A stretch of 64,000 bases of DNA from the NCBI RefSeq assembly GCF_030818955.1, contig NZ_JAUTBF010000001.1, forward strand, positions 1,116,001 through 1,180,000, given 5' to 3'. Positions within the stretch are counted from its first letter, which is position 1. Every line of letters starts with the position of its first letter. Below are positions 33,090 through 42,575 of this stretch, one piece after another. A program made the position numbers and the translations under genes. Under the pieces are notes generated by a model, which was not told the origin of the DNA, made no database searches, and was given only the letters and a program-made list of their open reading frames with translations. The DNA is from Microbacterium trichothecenolyticum. Lineage in GTDB: Bacteria; Actinomycetota; Actinomycetes; Actinomycetales; Microbacteriaceae.

Positions 33090-34916
33090 GTGATCCAGTT
33101 CGACCTCCCCCCGCTGGTCCCCGCCGATCCCGACGCCAACACGTCGGATCTGCTCGCCGACCGCGTACGGGCGACCCCCGACCGTCCCCTGTTCGCCGTG
33201 CCCGACGCCGACGGTTGGCGCGACATCACCGCGGTCGAGTTCGAGCGGCAGGTCATCCTGCTCGCGAAGGGCTTCATCGCCGCGGGCGTGCAGCCCGGTG
33301 AGAAGGTGGCCTTCATCGCGCGCACGACCTACGACTGGACGCTCGTCGACTTCGCGCTGTTCTACGCCGGTGCCGTGATGGTGCCCGTGTACGAGACGAG
33401 CGCGCCGTCGCAGATCTCGTGGATCCTGTCGGACTCCGGAGCGATCGCCGTGGTGCTGGAGTCGCCCGAGCACGCCGAACGCCTCGACGAGGTGCGCGGT
33501 GACCTGCCGCTCGTGCGCGCGGTGTGGGCGATGCACGCGGGAGGCCTCGACACCCTGGTCGCGGGCGGCAGCCACATCACCGATGAAGAGGTCGAGCGCC
33601 GCCGCCACCTGGCCAAGGCCTCCGACGTGGCCACCCTCATCTACACGTCGGGATCGACCGGTCGCCCCAAGGGCTGCGTCCTGGTTCACAGCAACTTCGT
33701 CGAACTCGCCCGCAACTCGGCCACGGCCCTGCACGAGGTCGTCGCGACACCCGGTGCCTCGACGCTGCTGTTCATCACGACGGCGCACGTCTTCGCGCGC
33801 TTCATCTCGCTGCTCAACGTGCACGCCGGGGTGAAGACCGGTCACCAGCCCGACACCAAGCAGCTCCTTCCCGCGCTGGGCACCTTCCGGCCTACGTTCC
33901 TGCTGGCCGTGCCCCGCGTGTTCGAGAAGGTCTACAACTCGGCGGAGCAGAAGGCCGAGGCCGGCGGCAAGGGCAAGATCTTCCGGGCGGCGGCGGCGGT
34001 GGCCGTGGAGCACTCGCAGCGCCTGCAGGACGGAAAGTCCATCCCCCTGCTGCTCAAGGTCAAGTTCGCCCTGTTCGACAAGCTCGTCTACGCGAAGCTC
34101 CGCGAGGCCATGGGCGGGCGCGTCGTGTACGCGGTGTCGGGGTCGGCGCCGCTCGGCCCGCGGCTGGGCCACTTCTTCCGCAGCCTCGGCGTGGTCATCC
34201 TTGAGGGCTACGGCCTGACCGAGACGACGGCACCGGCCACGGTGAACCTGGCCTCGAAGGCCAAGATCGGCACCGTCGGACCGGTGCTGCCGGGCGTCGG
34301 CGTGCGTCTGGCCGACGACGGCGAGATCCAGGTGCGCGGCATCAACGTCTTCCGTGAGTACTGGCAGAACCCCGAGGCCACGGCCGAAGCGTTCGACGGC
34401 GAGTGGTTCAAGACCGGCGACATCGGCGCCTTCGACAGCGACGGATTCCTCACGATCACGGGCCGCAAGAAGGAGATCATCGTCACCGCGGGCGGCAAGA
34501 ACGTCGCCCCGGCGGCCCTGGAGGATCCCATCCGCGCGAACCCGATCGTGGGTCAGGTCGTCGTCGTGGGCGACCACAAACCGTTCATCTCGGCGCTGAT
34601 CACCCTCGACACCGAGATGCTGCCGACGTGGCTCGCCAACAACGGCCTGCCCGCCGACATGTCGCTGGCGGACGCAGCGACCAACGACAAGGTCCGTGCC
34701 GAGGTGCAGGGCGCCATCGACCGCGCGAACACGCGCGTGTCGCGCGCCGAGTCGATCCGCAAGTTCGCGATCCTCCCCACGGAATGGACCGAGGCCAGCG
34801 GACACCTCACGCCGAAGATGAGCATCAAGCGCAACATCATCGTCGCCGACTTCGCCGACGACATCGAGGACATCTACGCCGTCCCGGTCAACACGACGAA
34901 CGTCTCTCTGCCCTGA
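33090..34916 (+). CDS. Long-chain fatty-acid--CoA ligase (FadD15 type)
   Basis: A 608-residue AMP-forming acyl-CoA synthetase. The phosphate loop IYTSGSTGRPKGC is at about 187-199, EGYGLTETTAP near 372, the TGDIGAFDSDGFLTITGRKKE hinge region near 445 and the terminal lysine region SGHLTPKMSIKRN near 575. It activates fatty acids for breakdown or lipid synthesis at the membrane. The GTG start is set by GAAGGAG five bases upstream; the long in-frame extension overlaps the glucokinase gene on the other strand and is not real. Order with plsC and aroG matches mycobacteria. Confidence 0.94.
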   Translation: MIQFDLPPLVPADPDANTSDLLADRVRATPDRPLFAVPDADGWRDITAVEFERQVILLAKGFIAAGVQPGEKVAFIARTTYDWTLVDFALFYAGAVMVPVYETSAPSQISWILSDSGAIAVVLESPEHAERLDEVRGDLPLVRAVWAMHAGGLDTLVAGGSHITDEEVERRRHLAKASDVATLIYTSGSTGRPKGCVLVHSNFVELARNSATALHEVVATPGASTLLFITTAHVFARFISLLNVHAGVKTGHQPDTKQLLPALGTFRPTFLLAVPRVFEKVYNSAEQKAEAGGKGKIFRAAAAVAVEHSQRLQDGKSIPLLLKVKFALFDKLVYAKLREAMGGRVVYAVSGSAPLGPRLGHFFRSLGVVILEGYGLTETTAPATVNLASKAKIGTVGPVLPGVGVRLADDGEIQVRGINVFREYWQNPEATAEAFDGEWFKTGDIGAFDSDGFLTITGRKKEIIVTAGGKNVAPAALEDPIRANPIVGQVVVVGDHKPFISALITLDTEMLPTWLANNGLPADMSLADAATNDKVRAEVQGAIDRANTRVSRAESIRKFAILPTEWTEASGHLTPKMSIKRNIIVADFADDIEDIYAVPVNTTNVSLP

Positions 34917-34931
34917 CTCGGGGAATGGCGA

Positions 34932-34961
34932 ACGGCCCGGCCCCTCGTGGGGCCGGGCCGT
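34932..34961 (+). terminator. Terminator of the acyl-CoA ligase gene
   Basis: A perfect 13-bp GC stem (ACGGCCCGGCCCC with its complement) around a TCGT loop, 16 nt after the stop codon, followed by TCTTCG. T-poor, as is usual in this genome type. Confidence 0.85.
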
Positions 34962-35038
34962 CTTCGCCTGCAGCGAGAGGCCGCCGCACGCCGTCTCATG
35001 GCGTGGGCCGCGGGATGTCGGCGCGAGCGGTCGTCACG

Positions 35039-35115
35039 AGCACAGGGGATTCGGTGAGAACAGGTCGATATCGCGCCCGCCGACCTGTCTCGGCCTCATC
35101 CCCTGTTTTCACGCG
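35039..35115. repeat. Long imperfect hairpin element, copy B
   Basis: Arms at about 35041-35067 and 35080-35114 are inverted repeats with CACAGGGGAT...GAGAACAGGTCG and CGACCTGTC...ATCCCCTGTTTTC. The layout and much of the sequence match the element at 2162-2239. It lies between the convergent ligase and deformylase genes and has no coding potential. Confidence 0.65.
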
Positions 35116-35175
35116 GCGGACGGAGGCCCGCCGCGCCGCACGAGCGACAAGCGGCCGGTGGCATCCGTTCAGGGG

Positions 35176-35667
35176 TCAGAACCAGTCGCTCTCGCGCACC
35201 TGTCGCATCGCCTCGCGGCGCGTATCGGGGGGCAGACGCGAGAGGTACAGCATCCCCTCGAGGTGATCGGTCTCGTGCTGCAGGGCCTGCGCCAGCAGGC
35301 CCTCGCCCTCGAGCACGACCTGGTTTCCGTCGAGATCGATGCCCTCGACCCGCGCCCAGGGGTAACGGACGGCCTCGTGCCACAGCCCGGGGACCGAGAG
35401 GCATCCCTCGCCCACGAGCTGCGGCTCACCGCGCGTCTCGACCAGGACGGGGTTGAGCACGTACCCGATGTCGCCGTCGATGTTGTAGCTGAAGGCGCGC
35501 AGTCCCACGCCGATCTGCGGCGCGGCCACTCCCGCGCGACCGGGCAGCTCGACCGTGTCGAGCAGGTCCTGCACGAGCGAGCGGACGCCGTCGTCGATCA
35601 CGCCGATGGGCGCGCTCACGGCCCGCAACACGGGGTCGCCGAACAGACGGATCGGACGAACGGTCAT
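35176..35667 (-). CDS. def: Peptide deformylase
   Basis: Removes the N-formyl group from nascent proteins. The 163-residue metalloenzyme has the three family motifs: GVAAPQIGV (about 45-53, GxGxAAPQ), EGCLSVPG (about 87-94, metal Cys) and QHETDHLEG (about 128-136, HExxDH-type metal site with both His). The ATG at 35667 overlaps the stop of the large ATPase gene (ATGA), so the two are coupled. The longer in-frame reading is a shadow of the ATPase gene. Confidence 0.96.
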   Translation of the reverse strand: MTVRPIRLFGDPVLRAVSAPIGVIDDGVRSLVQDLLDTVELPGRAGVAAPQIGVGLRAFSYNIDGDIGYVLNPVLVETRGEPQLVGEGCLSVPGLWHEAVRYPWARVEGIDLDGNQVVLEGEGLLAQALQHETDHLEGMLYLSRLPPDTRREAMRQVRESDWF

Positions 35668-37970
35668 GCCGCGGCCACCGGCGTGCGCAGGCCTTCGACG
35701 ACGGCGGCCGCCAGCTCGCGCGCGGCCTGGCGGGTGCCCGGCTGCAACTCGCGGAACGTGATGGCGCTGCCGGCGGCGATGCGAGCGTCGTACGGCACGC
35801 GGATGACGGCGCGCACCCGCGAGCGGAAGTGCGCCTCGAGCTCGCTCTCTTTCACCAGCGGTGCTCCCGGGCGCGAGTTGTTCAGCACGACCACGGCGTC
35901 GCGCACCTGCGCAGCGTAGCCGTTGGTCTCGAGCCACGTGAGCGTCTCGGACGCCAGGCGCGCCTCGTCGACCGAGAGCCCCGCGACGATCACGAGGGTG
36001 TCGGCGAGCTCGAGGGTCGCACCCATGACCGAATGGACGATCCCGGTGCCGGTGTCGGTCAGCACGATCGAGTAGTAGTGCGCGGCGACGTCGGCGACCT
36101 GACGGTAGTCGTCGTCGCTGAATGCCTCCGACACCCGCGGATCGGCATCGGATGCCAGGACGTCGAGGCGGGTGGCATCCCGGGCGACGATCGAGGAGAC
36201 GTCGTTGTACCCCGCCATGGCGTCGTGGGCGCGCACGAGGTCGCGTACCGTGCGCCCGTTGGCGCTGCCCACCCGGTCGGCGAGGGTACCGCGGTCGGGG
36301 TTGGCGTCCACGGCGATGATGCGATCGTCGCGCGCATCGGCGAGGGCCATGCCGAGCAGCGAAGTGACGGTGGTCTTGCCGACGCCACCCTTGCGCGAGA
36401 GCACCGGCACGAAGCGCGCGCCGCCGGCGAGCGGGGCCGCGATGCGACGGTCGAGGTCTTTGCGCTGGCGGGCGCGGCGGCCGTCGCCGAGGTTGATGCG
36501 TCGGCCCGACGCAGAGTACACCAACTGCTGCCACAGGCCCTCGGGCTCGGGCTTGGCGATCTGGCGCGGGTCGAGCAGCCGGTCGGCGGTGAGCAGGTCG
36601 GCGCTCTCGCGGCTGTCGTCGATCTGGCCGAGACGCTTGCTGGTGAGCGAGACCTCGGGCGGCGGCGTCTTGACGCGCTCGAGGGCGTGGGCTCGTCCGA
36701 CGCGGGCGGCCTCGTCCGCCTGCTGCGCGCTGCGGCGCGTGAGCGGAACCGTGCCGATGACGCCGGTGGCCGCGCGTTCGGCCCGCGTGGCGGGAACCGC
36801 GCCGGTGAGGGGGACGGCGGGGGCGGATGCCGTGTCCGCGGCGTATCCGGGGACGGTGGAGGGCACGGCGCCGTCGGGGCCCGCGGCGGCGGGCACGGGC
36901 TTCTCGATGTCGACGTGCCCGGCGGCCGCGGGTTGAGCCGAGTCGTGCGTGGGGTCGTCCGCAGAATCGTGAACGGGCTCGTCCGTGGACGCGACCCGCG
37001 TCTCGGCGGGAACCCACGGGGTGCGGGTGAGCGGCTCTGTGCCGTCGTCGTCGGAGCTCGCGTTCGCGACGGCGGGTTCGTCGGCGGCGAGGGGGGACGC
37101 GGACGGCGCGGCGGCGGCGATATCGCCCTCCTCCGAAGCGTTCGCGTCGAGCGCGCGTGCGGTCTCATCCGCATGAGCGACGGCGCCGTGGGAGTCGTCT
37201 GCCCCGGGCTCGTTCGCGACGGCGTCGGCGTCGGCGTCCGACGCTGCCGCGTCGACGCCGTCGACGGTGCTCGCGGGCGCGTGGATGTCGGGATCGGCCG
37301 GGTCGGCGGCATCCGTCTCCGACAACGCGGCGGCATCGACGACCTCGATATCGTGGGCACCGGAGTGCGCGGCCTCGACATCGTGAACAGCGAGGTCGGG
37401 CTCCACGGTGTCGTGGATCTCCCCGTCGATGCTCTCGACATCGTGGCTCTCGGCGCCGTGGATCTCCGCGCCGTGACTCTCCGCCCCGTGGGAGGGCGCC
37501 TCGCCGTGCCCCTCGTCGGCGCCGGCGTCGGGGGTCGACTCGTCGCGCCCGGCGCCGTACCCCGCGTCGTGCATCGTCTCAGCGTCGTGGACGATCTCGG
37601 CGTCGTGGACGTCGCCGTCGGCGTCGGACTCGACGGAGTCCTCGGCAGACCCCTCGGGGTGGGGCTCGAGGATGATGTCACCGGTCGGCAGCTGCTCGAC
37701 GTGCGGCTCGTGCACGAGCTCGCCGCCGGTGTGCTCAGCCCGTTCCGGCGCCGCGAGCGGCAGCAGGTCGGTGTCGTCGAGAGGAACCTCGTCTTCGACG
37801 ACGTCGTCGTCGAGATCGTCCTCGTCGGACACCGGCGGGAGGCCGACGCTGACCTGGGCGATGTGTCCGCTGAGGATCGTGATGCTGGCGGTGTCGAGGT
37901 TCCCGCTCTCGTCGAGGATGCCGTGCTCGGCGTTCTCGTCGGGGTTCGCGTCGATGCGGTCGGGGGTCAC
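35664..37970 (-). CDS. Large EspI-like ParA/MinD-type ATPase with an acidic, His-rich N-terminus
   Basis: A 768-residue protein. The first 400 or so residues are very acidic and seem disordered. They include a His/Asp/Glu-rich repeat tract (about 120-210) with units such as [14 protein letters not shown] and IHDTVE. The C-terminal 250 residues are a deviant Walker A P-loop ATPase (KGGVGKTT at 527-534; [20 protein letters not shown]), as in EspI/Rv3876 and other ESX-linked ParA proteins. No ESX genes are seen nearby. GTG 37970 is chosen because GGAG lies six bases upstream; a TTG at 37982 is in frame. Its role is unknown. Confidence 0.85.
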   Translation of the reverse strand: MTPDRIDANPDENAEHGILDESGNLDTASITILSGHIAQVSVGLPPVSDEDDLDDDVVEDEVPLDDTDLLPLAAPERAEHTGGELVHEPHVEQLPTGDIILEPHPEGSAEDSVESDADGDVHDAEIVHDAETMHDAGYGAGRDESTPDAGADEGHGEAPSHGAESHGAEIHGAESHDVESIDGEIHDTVEPDLAVHDVEAAHSGAHDIEVVDAAALSETDAADPADPDIHAPASTVDGVDAAASDADADAVANEPGADDSHGAVAHADETARALDANASEEGDIAAAAPSASPLAADEPAVANASSDDDGTEPLTRTPWVPAETRVASTDEPVHDSADDPTHDSAQPAAAGHVDIEKPVPAAAGPDGAVPSTVPGYAADTASAPAVPLTGAVPATRAERAATGVIGTVPLTRRSAQQADEAARVGRAHALERVKTPPPEVSLTSKRLGQIDDSRESADLLTADRLLDPRQIAKPEPEGLWQQLVYSASGRRINLGDGRRARQRKDLDRRIAAPLAGGARFVPVLSRKGGVGKTTVTSLLGMALADARDDRIIAVDANPDRGTLADRVGSANGRTVRDLVRAHDAMAGYNDVSSIVARDATRLDVLASDADPRVSEAFSDDDYRQVADVAAHYYSIVLTDTGTGIVHSVMGATLELADTLVIVAGLSVDEARLASETLTWLETNGYAAQVRDAVVVLNNSRPGAPLVKESELEAHFRSRVRAVIRVPYDARIAAGSAITFRELQPGTRQAARELAAAVVEGLRTPVAAA

Positions 37971-37990
37971 TGCAGTCTCCAAACGGGAAG

Positions 37991-38008
37991 AGGGCGCGAA
38001 AGCGCCCC
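37991..38008 (-). terminator. Short hairpin after pyruvate carboxylase
   Basis: A GGGCGC/GCGCCC stem with a 4-nt loop, followed on the minus strand by TCTTCCCGTTT, lies in the 46-nt gap between the pyruvate carboxylase stop and the next start. It may end most pyruvate carboxylase transcripts. Confidence 0.55.
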
Positions 38009-38016
38009 GTCCGAGG

Positions 38017-41000
38017 TTACTGCGCGTGGCGGATTACCAGCAAAAGGTCTCCCGCTTCAACCTGCTGTGTGATACCGATTGCGACACGTTCGACCACGCC
38101 GCCGACCGGAACGGTGATGGCCGCCTCCATCTTCATCGCCTCGATCGACGCCACCGCCTGCCCCGCGGCGACGCGGTCACCGGGAGCGACCTTGAGCGTG
38201 ACGACCCCCGAGAACGGCGCGGCGACCTGTCCGGGTTTCGACGTGTCGGCCTTTTCGGCCTGACGGACCTCGACGTCGATCGAGCGGTCGCGCACGAAGA
38301 CGGGACGAAGCTGGCCGTTGAGCGTGGTCATGACCGTGCGCATGCCTTTGTCGTCGGCGTCGCCCACGGCTTCGAGCCCGACGAACAGCTGCACGCCACG
38401 CTCGATCTCGACGGTGTGCTCTCCTCCGGGACGCAGGCCGTACAGGTAGTCGGCCGTGTCGAGCACGCTGAGATCGCCGTACGTGGCCCGCATCTGCTCG
38501 AAAGTGCGCGTCGGGCCCGGGAAGAGCAGCCGGTTCAGACGGGCGCGTCGTTCGGCGGACTCCCCCGCGAGTGCCGCCGCGTCGTCGTCGGTGAGCGGGG
38601 TGACACCGGTCTTGGCATCGCGCCCCGCGAGCACCTTCGAGCGGAACGGCTCGGGCCAGCCGCCGGGCAGGTCGCCGAGCTCCCCCGCCATGAACGACAC
38701 GACGGAGTCGGGGACGTCGTACTTCTCGGGGTTCTGCGCGAAGTCGGCCGGGTCGGCCTTGACCGCCGCGAGATGCAGAGCGAGATCACCCACCACCTTC
38801 GACGACGGGGTGACCTTCGGCACGCGGCCCAGGATGCCGTTGGCTGCGGTGTACATGTCTTCGATGAGCTCGAAATCGTTGGCGAGACCGAGCGCGATGG
38901 CCTGCTGGCGGAGGTTCGACAGCTGTCCGCCCGGGATCTCGTGGCGGTACACACGACCGGTGGGCCCCGACAGCCCCGACTCGAACGGACGGTACAGATG
39001 GCGCACGGCCTCCCAGTACGGCTCGAGGTCGCTGACCGCGGCGAGGTCGAGACCCGTGTCGCGCTCGGTGTGCGCGAGCGCGGCGACCAGAGCCGACAAC
39101 GACGGCTGGCTCGTCGTGCCGGCCATGGGAGCCGCCGCGGCATCCACGGCATCCGCCCCCGCCGCCGACGCGGCCAGCAGGGTCGCAAGCTGCCCGCCGG
39201 CGGTGTCGTGCGTGTGCACGTGCACCGGCAGGTCGAAGCGCTCGCGCAGCGCCGAGACGAGCTTCGTCGCCGCGGCCGGTCGCAGCAGACCCGCCATGTC
39301 CTTCACGGCGAGGATGTGCGCCCCCGCCTCGACGATCTGCTCGGCCAGGCGCAGGTAGTAGTCGAGGGTGTAGAGGTTCTCGCCCGGGTCGAGCAGGTCG
39401 CCGGTGTAGCAGACCGCCACCTCGGCGACGGCCGTGCCGGTGTCGAGCACGGCGTCGATCGCGGGGCGCATCTGCGAGACGTCGTTGAGGGCATCGAAGA
39501 TGCGGAAGATGTCGACCCCGGATGCCGCGGCCTCGGCGACGAAGGCATCGGTGACCTCGGTGGGGTACGGGGTGTACCCCACGGTGTTGCGGCCGCGCAG
39601 CAGCATCTGGATGGCGACGTTCGGCAGCGCCTCGCGGAGGGCGTCGAGGCGCTCCCACGGGTCTTCGCCGAGGAACCGCAGCGCGACGTCGTAGGTGGCC
39701 CCGCCCCACGCCTCGACCGAGAGCAGATTCGGGGTCATGCGGGCGACGTAGGGGGCGACCCGCGCGAGATCGCGGGTGCGCACGCGAGTGGCCAACAGCG
39801 ACTGGTGGGCGTCGCGGAACGTCGTCTCGGTGATGGCGAGAGCGGTCTGCTCGCGCAGCGCTCGCGCGAAACCGACGGGACCGAGTTCCCGCAGACGTTG
39901 CCGGGAGCCCGCCGGCGCGGGGGCCATCAGGTCGAGAACCGGGAGCTTTGCCCCCGGGTCGATCGTGAGGGGGTTCTCGCCGTGGGGGCGGTTGACCGTC
40001 GTGTCTACCAACCACGACAGGATCTTGGTCCCGCGGTCCTTGGACTCGCGCCCGCGCAGCAGTTGCGGACGCTCGTCGATGAACGACGTACTGAGATCAC
40101 CGGCGACGAAGGCCGGATCATCGAGCACCGCCTGCAGGAACGGGATGTTCGTCGAGACGCCGCGGATGCGGAACTCGGCGAGGGCGCGACGGGCGCGGGC
40201 TACGGCGGCGGCGAAGTCGCGACCGCGGCACGACAGCTTCGCCAGCATCGAGTCGAAGTGCGGGCTGACCTGCGAGCCCGCCGCGGTGGTGCCGCCGTCG
40301 AGGCGGATACCGGCGCCCCCCGGTGAGCGGTAGGTCGTGATCTTGCCGGTGTCGGGGCGGAAGCCCTGCGTGGGGTCCTCGGTGGTGATGCGGCACTGCA
40401 GCGCGGCCCCGCGAAGGTGGATCTGCTCCTGCAGCAGATCGAGGTCGGCGAGGGTGCTGCCCGCGGCGATACGCATCTGCGACTGCACGAGGTCGACGTC
40501 GGTGACCTCTTCGGTCACGGTGTGCTCGACCTGGATGCGGGGGTTCATCTCGATGAAGACGACCTCGCCCGCGCGCGGTCCCGCCGTCTCGAGCAGGAAC
40601 TCCACCGTTCCGGCGTTCTGGTACCCGATCGAGCGGGCGAAGGCGACGGCGTAGCGGTGCAGGTCGCGGCGGACGCTCTCGTCGAGGTTCGGTGCGGGAG
40701 CGATCTCGATGACCTTCTGGTGGCGGCGCTGCACCGAGCAGTCGCGCTCGAAGAGGTGCACGGTCTCACCCGTGGCATCCGCGAGGATCTGCACCTCGAC
40801 GTGGCGAGGGCGCTGCACGGCCTGCTCGAGGAACATGCGGGGATCGCCGAAAGCGCTCTGCGCTTCGCGCATGGCCTCGGCCAGGGCCGGCGCGAGCTCG
40901 CCGAGACTCTCGACCCGGCGCATGCCGCGCCCGCCGCCGCCGGCGACGGCCTTGGCGAAGAGCGGGAAGCCGATGGCCTCGGCCTGGGCGAGCAGCGCGT

Positions 41001-41424
41001 CGATGTCGTCGGATGCGGGCGTCGACCGCAGCACCGGCACACCCGCCGCGATCGCGTGCTCCTTGGCGGTGACCTTGTTGCCGGCCATCGCGAGAACATC
41101 GGCGGGAGGGCCGATGAAGGTGATGCCGTGGGCGGCGGCCTTCTCGGCGAGCTCCGGATTCTCGGAGAGGAACCCGTACCCCGGGTAGATGGCATCCGCC
41201 CCACACGCGCGGGCGACGCGGATGATCTCGTCGACGTCGAGGTACGCGCGCACGGGGTGCCCGCGTTCGCCGATCTGGTAGGCCTCGTCGGCCTTCAGCC
41301 GGTGCAGCGACGCGCGATCTTCGTAGGGGTAGACCGCGACCGTGCGCGCGCCGACCTCGTACGCGGCCCGGAACGCACGGATGGCGATCTCTCCGCGATT
41401 GGCGACCAGGATCTTCGAGAACAT
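38017..41424 (-). CDS. pyc: Pyruvate carboxylase
   Basis: Makes oxaloacetate from pyruvate, bicarbonate and ATP, the main anaplerotic step. The 1135-residue single-chain enzyme has an N-terminal biotin carboxylase domain (KILVANRGEIAIRAFRA; GGGGRGMRRV; FIEMNPRIQVEHTVTEEV), a central carboxyltransferase domain (VEAWGGATYDVALRFL; KDMAGLLRP; VHTHDTAGG) and a C-terminal biotin domain with AMKM (Lys at about 1098). The ATG at 41424 has GAGG five to six bases upstream and is preferred to the in-frame GTG at 41430. It is divergent from the small ParA gene. Confidence 0.97.
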   Translation of the reverse strand: MFSKILVANRGEIAIRAFRAAYEVGARTVAVYPYEDRASLHRLKADEAYQIGERGHPVRAYLDVDEIIRVARACGADAIYPGYGFLSENPELAEKAAAHGITFIGPPADVLAMAGNKVTAKEHAIAAGVPVLRSTPASDDIDALLAQAEAIGFPLFAKAVAGGGGRGMRRVESLGELAPALAEAMREAQSAFGDPRMFLEQAVQRPRHVEVQILADATGETVHLFERDCSVQRRHQKVIEIAPAPNLDESVRRDLHRYAVAFARSIGYQNAGTVEFLLETAGPRAGEVVFIEMNPRIQVEHTVTEEVTDVDLVQSQMRIAAGSTLADLDLLQEQIHLRGAALQCRITTEDPTQGFRPDTGKITTYRSPGGAGIRLDGGTTAAGSQVSPHFDSMLAKLSCRGRDFAAAVARARRALAEFRIRGVSTNIPFLQAVLDDPAFVAGDLSTSFIDERPQLLRGRESKDRGTKILSWLVDTTVNRPHGENPLTIDPGAKLPVLDLMAPAPAGSRQRLRELGPVGFARALREQTALAITETTFRDAHQSLLATRVRTRDLARVAPYVARMTPNLLSVEAWGGATYDVALRFLGEDPWERLDALREALPNVAIQMLLRGRNTVGYTPYPTEVTDAFVAEAAASGVDIFRIFDALNDVSQMRPAIDAVLDTGTAVAEVAVCYTGDLLDPGENLYTLDYYLRLAEQIVEAGAHILAVKDMAGLLRPAAATKLVSALRERFDLPVHVHTHDTAGGQLATLLAASAAGADAVDAAAAPMAGTTSQPSLSALVAALAHTERDTGLDLAAVSDLEPYWEAVRHLYRPFESGLSGPTGRVYRHEIPGGQLSNLRQQAIALGLANDFELIEDMYTAANGILGRVPKVTPSSKVVGDLALHLAAVKADPADFAQNPEKYDVPDSVVSFMAGELGDLPGGWPEPFRSKVLAGRDAKTGVTPLTDDDAAALAGESAERRARLNRLLFPGPTRTFEQMRATYGDLSVLDTADYLYGLRPGGEHTVEIERGVQLFVGLEAVGDADDKGMRTVMTTLNGQLRPVFVRDRSIDVEVRQAEKADTSKPGQVAAPFSGVVTLKVAPGDRVAAGQAVASIEAMKMEAAITVPVGGVVERVAIGITQQVEAGDLLLVIRHAQ

Positions 41425-41492
41425 GCGCACCTCACGTCAAGCTGGCGGGGCTGAATGTGCTCACAGCCTAGGGGACGGTAACGTGGACTCTC

Positions 41493-42305
41493 GTGCACGT
41501 ACTCTCCGTCAGCTCATTGAAAGGCGGGGTCGGCAAGACGACCGTGACGCTCGGGCTGGCCTCCGCCGCCTTCGCGCGTGGCGTTCGCACGCTCGTCGTC
41601 GATCTCGACCCCCAGTCCGACGTCTCGACCGGCATGGACATCTCCGTCGCCGGCCGCCTCAACATCGCCGACGTCTTGGCGAACCCGAAAGAGAAGGTCG
41701 TCCGACAGGCGATCACCTCGAGCGGGTGGGCCAAGGTGCATCCGGGCACTATCGACGTGCTCATCGGCAGCCCGTCGGCCATCAACTTCGACGGACCGCA
41801 CCCGAGCGTGCGCGACGTGTGGAAGCTCGAAGAAGCGCTGGCCACCATCGAGAGCGAGTACGACCTCGTGCTCATCGACTGCGCCCCCTCGCTCAACGCC
41901 CTCACGCGCACCGCGTGGGCGGCGAGCGACCGCGTCGTGGTCGTGACCGAACCGGGCCTGTTCTCGGTCGCCGCCGCCGACCGCGCCCTGCGCGCGATCG
42001 AAGAGATCCGCCGCGGTCTCTCGCCGCGCCTGCAGCCCCTGGGCGTCGTGGTCAACCGCGTGCGCCCGCAGTCGATCGAGCACCAGTTCCGCATCAAAGA
42101 GCTCCGCGACATGTTCGGCCCCCTGGTGCTCAACCCCCAGCTGCCCGAGCGCACCTCGCTGCAGCAGGCACAGGGCGCGGCCAAGCCGCTGCACGTGTGG
42201 CCGGGCGACTCGGCGCAGGAGCTCGCCGCCGACTTCGACGCGCTGCTCGACCGGATCGTCCGCACGGGTCGTATCCCGGTCGAGAACGAGGCCCCGCAGG
42301 CTTAA
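41493..42305 (+). CDS. ParA-family ATPase
   Basis: A 270-residue P-loop ATPase with deviant Walker [13 protein letters not shown] (about 8-19), LVVDLDPQSDVSTGMD, and LIDCAPSLNALTRTA (Walker B region). Full-length ParA partners with a ParB, but no parB lies nearby, so it may belong to an orphan ParA group that positions other cargo or acts with the MerR/FHA genes downstream. The start is GTG 41493; TAACGT lies eight bases upstream. The gene ends with a hairpin at 42324-42350. Confidence 0.9.
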   Translation: MHVLSVSSLKGGVGKTTVTLGLASAAFARGVRTLVVDLDPQSDVSTGMDISVAGRLNIADVLANPKEKVVRQAITSSGWAKVHPGTIDVLIGSPSAINFDGPHPSVRDVWKLEEALATIESEYDLVLIDCAPSLNALTRTAWAASDRVVVVTEPGLFSVAAADRALRAIEEIRRGLSPRLQPLGVVVNRVRPQSIEHQFRIKELRDMFGPLVLNPQLPERTSLQQAQGAAKPLHVWPGDSAQELAADFDALLDRIVRTGRIPVENEAPQA

Positions 42306-42323
42306 GCCCCCGCCCCCTGTGAG

Positions 42324-42350
42324 ACGCCGTCCCGTTCGCGGGGCGGCCGT
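42324..42350 (+). terminator. Terminator-like hairpin after the ParA gene
   Basis: GCCGTCCCG and CGGGGCGGC pair around a TTCG loop (one G-T pair) and are followed by CGTTTCC. It lies 20 nt after the stop codon. Confidence 0.65.
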
Positions 42351-42374
42351 TTCCGCGCGGGCGCCCGCCCCTCG

Positions 42375-42439
42375 CATAAACGCGATCCGCGCACAGAAAC
42401 GCGCTGTCCCCGCGTTTATGCGCGCCGATCGCGTTTATG
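42375..42439. repeat. Nested palindrome of CATAAACGCG-type motifs
   Basis: Perfect 13-nt outer arms, CATAAACGCGATC at 42375-42387 and GATCGCGTTTATG at 42427-42439, enclose inner arms AAACGCG (42397-42403) and CGCGTTTATG (42411-42420). The A/T triplets stand out from the GC-rich context. It lies in a 270-nt gap between ParA and MerR that holds no gene. It may be an extragenic palindrome or a protein-binding site. Confidence 0.75.
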
Positions 42440-42575
42440 GGGCATGCCGTCAGCGTGCGCTCGCACGACACGAAGACACCGCGGCGTTCACGGCGGCGGC
42501 TTATACGCACCGAAGAAGCGAACTCGGCGGGATCCGGATGCCGTGGCATCCGGGGTTCGATGCGGGCGCGAGGCC

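Noticed and set aside
41493-42305. Small ParA considered as the chromosome partition ParA
   Set aside because: There is no parB, parS-like sites, gidB or origin genes nearby, so the standard parAB locus should be elsewhere.
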